Source: Nitrosotalea sp. (GTDB lineage: Archaea > Thermoproteota > Nitrososphaeria > Nitrososphaerales > Nitrosopumilaceae). Taken from it: a stretch of 43,121 nt of DNA. The notes beneath the pieces were generated by a model. That model saw nothing but the letters and a program-made list of their open reading frames with translations, made no database searches and was not told the DNA's origin. The stretch covers positions 1 through 43,121 of the forward strand of contig JAJPEA010000002.1 of the NCBI GenBank assembly GCA_023252335.1. Direction: 5' to 3'. Shown here piece after piece: positions 41,615-43,121 of the stretch (positions are counted from its first letter, which is position 1; every line of letters begins with the position of its first letter). The translations under genes and the position numbers were made by a program.

Positions 41615-42919
41615 TTACGAAATCGCGAATTTCTTTGAAGCTTCAAGCAGGTTTTTGACATCTGTCTTCGAGTGTACATATGATATGGCTCCTAGTTTTC
41701 CTGGGAGGAAGAATATCCCATTTCTTGCAATCAACTCAAAATGATATCGCTTGAGTGTTTCTGTATCACATTTGGCCGCTTCTTCTGCATTTGTGACTTG
41801 GGTTACTCCATTTGCAAGAAAATGTGGCATAAAAAGAGAGCCCATACCAGTGACTATAGCTTTATCTTGAAATGTTTTTGACAATCCATTTCGTACCTCT
41901 TCTCCCAGTCTTCCAATTTTTTTATACACTGGGCCCGAGTTTTTCTTTAAAAATTTCAACATTGTTCTTCCAGATGTCATTGTCATTGGATTTGCAGAAA
42001 ATGTTCCGCCTCCTATGTATGACCGGTCAAATCGCTTGTTTGTATTGGTGTCTGTAATTTTCATGACTTCGTCTTTTCCACAAATGACCCCTATTGGAAA
42101 TCCTCCGCCGACAATTTTTCCTAATGTTACAATGTCCGGATCAAGTCCCATGGTACCATAAAGACATCCAAACCTAAATCTAAATCCTGTAACAATTTCA
42201 TCTAAAATGTATAGTGCGTTTATACGGTGGATGAACTCCTGTATGCCTATCAAGTACTCTTTTGTTGCAGGGATACATCCAGCACCACCAAGCACTGGCT
42301 CTATTATTACACCCGCAAGATCATTTTTTACAGACTCTAAAATTGAAATAGATTTTTCTAAATTGTTGTACGGGATTGAAACAATATGTGTCTCATCTGT
42401 GAGTCCTGCACTCTCTGACTGATCAAATGGATAATTGACTGATTTTAACAAGTCAGTGGTATATCCATGCCAGCCTCCATCGATTTTTGCAATTATTTTT
42501 TTTCCAGTCTTTGCTCTTGCAATTCTAGTTGCATACATGGTAGCCTCTGTACCTGTAGAAACATAACGAATTTTTTCTGCAACTGGGACTGCTCCATGTA
42601 TTACCTCCGAAAACTCGATGGTGTTTTCATTTACAGTTCCATGCATCCAGCAATTGTTTACTTGTTTTTTGACTTTGGCTGCAACTTTTGGAGTCGCATG
42701 TCCTAGAATCAAACTCCAATGGCCCATCCAGTAATCTGTATACTTGTTGCCATCAACATCTATGAGATACTTGCCTCTTGCAGATTTTGTAACAAATGGA
42801 TATGGCTCAAAAAATCGTATGTTATGTGATACTCCATTTATGTGGAGTTTTTTTGATCGCTCAAATAATTTGGCAGATTTTTTTGTATGTTTTTTGTAAG
42901 TATCTAAAGCCGAAGACAA
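41615..42919 (-). CDS. Class III aminotransferase, glutamate-1-semialdehyde aminomutase-like
   Basis: The 434-residue protein starts at TTG 42919 (a TGA lies four codons upstream). It is a PLP enzyme: [15 protein letters not shown] around 121-135, LDEIVTGFR with D240, and the PLP Lys K268 in [13 protein letters not shown]. The pattern is closest to HemL, which makes 5-aminolevulinate for haem and B12. The N-terminal region differs from usual HemL and no other haem gene is adjacent, so it could be a paralogue with another substrate. AATATTAAA about 25 bases upstream supports the TTG start. Confidence 0.85.
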   Translation of the reverse strand: MSSALDTYKKHTKKSAKLFERSKKLHINGVSHNIRFFEPYPFVTKSARGKYLIDVDGNKYTDYWMGHWSLILGHATPKVAAKVKKQVNNCWMHGTVNENTIEFSEVIHGAVPVAEKIRYVSTGTEATMYATRIARAKTGKKIIAKIDGGWHGYTTDLLKSVNYPFDQSESAGLTDETHIVSIPYNNLEKSISILESVKNDLAGVIIEPVLGGAGCIPATKEYLIGIQEFIHRINALYILDEIVTGFRFRFGCLYGTMGLDPDIVTLGKIVGGGFPIGVICGKDEVMKITDTNTNKRFDRSYIGGGTFSANPMTMTSGRTMLKFLKKNSGPVYKKIGRLGEEVRNGLSKTFQDKAIVTGMGSLFMPHFLANGVTQVTNAEEAAKCDTETLKRYHFELIARNGIFFLPGKLGAISYVHSKTDVKNLLEASKKFAIS

Positions 42920-42990
42920 TGATGATGATCATTGATTTGTTTAATATTAGTGATCGGAAAAAACTTGTAAAAAAAGCAAGATTTGTGCAT

Positions 42991-43000
42991 GGTTTATATT
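42991..43000 (+). promoter_or_regulatory. TATA box driving a transcript off the right edge
   Basis: GGTTTATATT is centred about 26 bases upstream of 43023, where a GC-richer, structured stretch begins. No coding frame starts there, so a non-coding RNA or a long leader is likely. Confidence 0.45.
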
Positions 43001-43021
43001 ATTTCTCTTTGATCCCATTTT

Positions 43022-43121
43022 TGCATACGTAACAGCAAGGCGGCGCTTGTGATGATGTTTGGTAGTATACCAGTTTGTGATTCACAGGCCTCCAGTTACG
43101 CATACAACATGTGGGTTTGAT
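43022..43121 (+). ncRNA. Possible structured RNA (5' part), truncated by window end
   Basis: The segment after the TATA box contains a stem candidate (CGTAAC 43028-43033 with GTTACG 43095-43100), the local palindrome TGGTA-GTA-TACCA, and TGTG-ATT-CACA. GTGATGA at 43049-43055 matches the box C consensus. GGGTTTGAT at the very end resembles the start of a tRNA T arm. I tried to fold this as a tRNA and could not form a normal D and anticodon arm. It could be an intron-containing tRNA, a C/D guide RNA or another RNA; the missing 3' part prevents a decision. Confidence 0.3.

Noticed and set aside
43030-43121. Ordinary tRNA at the right edge
   Set aside because: The T-arm-like end is suggestive, but I could not form a standard D stem or a 5-bp anticodon stem with a 7-base loop; kept only as a possible structured RNA.
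1-43121. CRISPR arrays, insertion sequences, integrase or attachment sites
   Set aside because: No regularly spaced repeats, transposase or integrase motifs, or long terminal repeats were seen on either strand.

Overview
The window reads as chromosome of an ammonia-oxidising member of the Nitrososphaerota (Thaumarchaeota), most likely Nitrosopumilales. The DNA is AT-rich. It encodes archaeal or eukaryote-like informational and proteostasis proteins: TFB, ribosomal protein L15e, TruD, Cdc48, a PAC2-family chaperone and a tricorn-type M1 aminopeptidase. It also carries lineage hallmarks: a copper nitrite reductase (NirK), CbtB, and four secreted proteins with a PEF(G)-type C-terminal sorting signal. 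Many starts lie 24-28 nt downstream of an archaeal TATA box, as expected for leaderless mRNAs, and I used this to correct several starts. There are no IS elements, integrases, CRISPR arrays or rRNA genes, so this looks like ordinary chromosome.

Layout. 1-218: Lys/Glu/Pro-rich tail of a gene cut by the left edge, with an in-frame stop. 271-3970 (minus): divergent FtsZ, a tRNA methylthiotransferase and a class II fumarase. 4068-5405 (plus): nirK, divergent from fumarase. 5555-9212: a SerA-type dehydrogenase, secreted proteins, L15e and membrane proteins. 9187-12846: an Lrp/AsnC-type RAM protein, a thioredoxin-NHL fusion, a zinc-finger protein and a secreted anchored protein. 13023-19043 is one long minus-strand series: TPR protein, SHOCT protein, tubulin homologue, coiled-coil protein, secreted beta-propeller, TruD. 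19159-28834: CPA1 antiporter, M1 aminopeptidase, VTT membrane protein, thioesterase, regulators and CbtB. 28984-31307: small regulators and small unknown proteins, including a MarR gene with a perfect palindrome over its promoter and two genes of 57 and 37 residues. 31333-33582: Cdc48. 33918-43121: secreted phosphoesterase, response regulator, PEF(G) surface proteins, TFB, PAC2 protein, HemL-like aminotransferase, and a possible structured RNA running off the right edge.

The most interesting object is the gene pair at 17778-15842. The first gene encodes a protein that aligns by eye with true tubulins along the whole GTPase domain, not just with FtsZ: T1 loop, the PRAxLxDLDP strand, the GGAxRNWAEG block, an intact GGGTG box and the segment leading into T7. 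Two nucleotides after its stop begins a coiled-coil protein. Tubulins of this kind ('artubulins') were described in Nitrosarchaeum by Yutin and Koonin (2012). The same window encodes a divergent FtsZ whose GGGTG box is altered but whose T7 aspartates seem retained, whereas the tubulin has an intact GGGTG box and an altered T7 loop. A TPR-SHOCT gene pair lies just upstream on the same strand.
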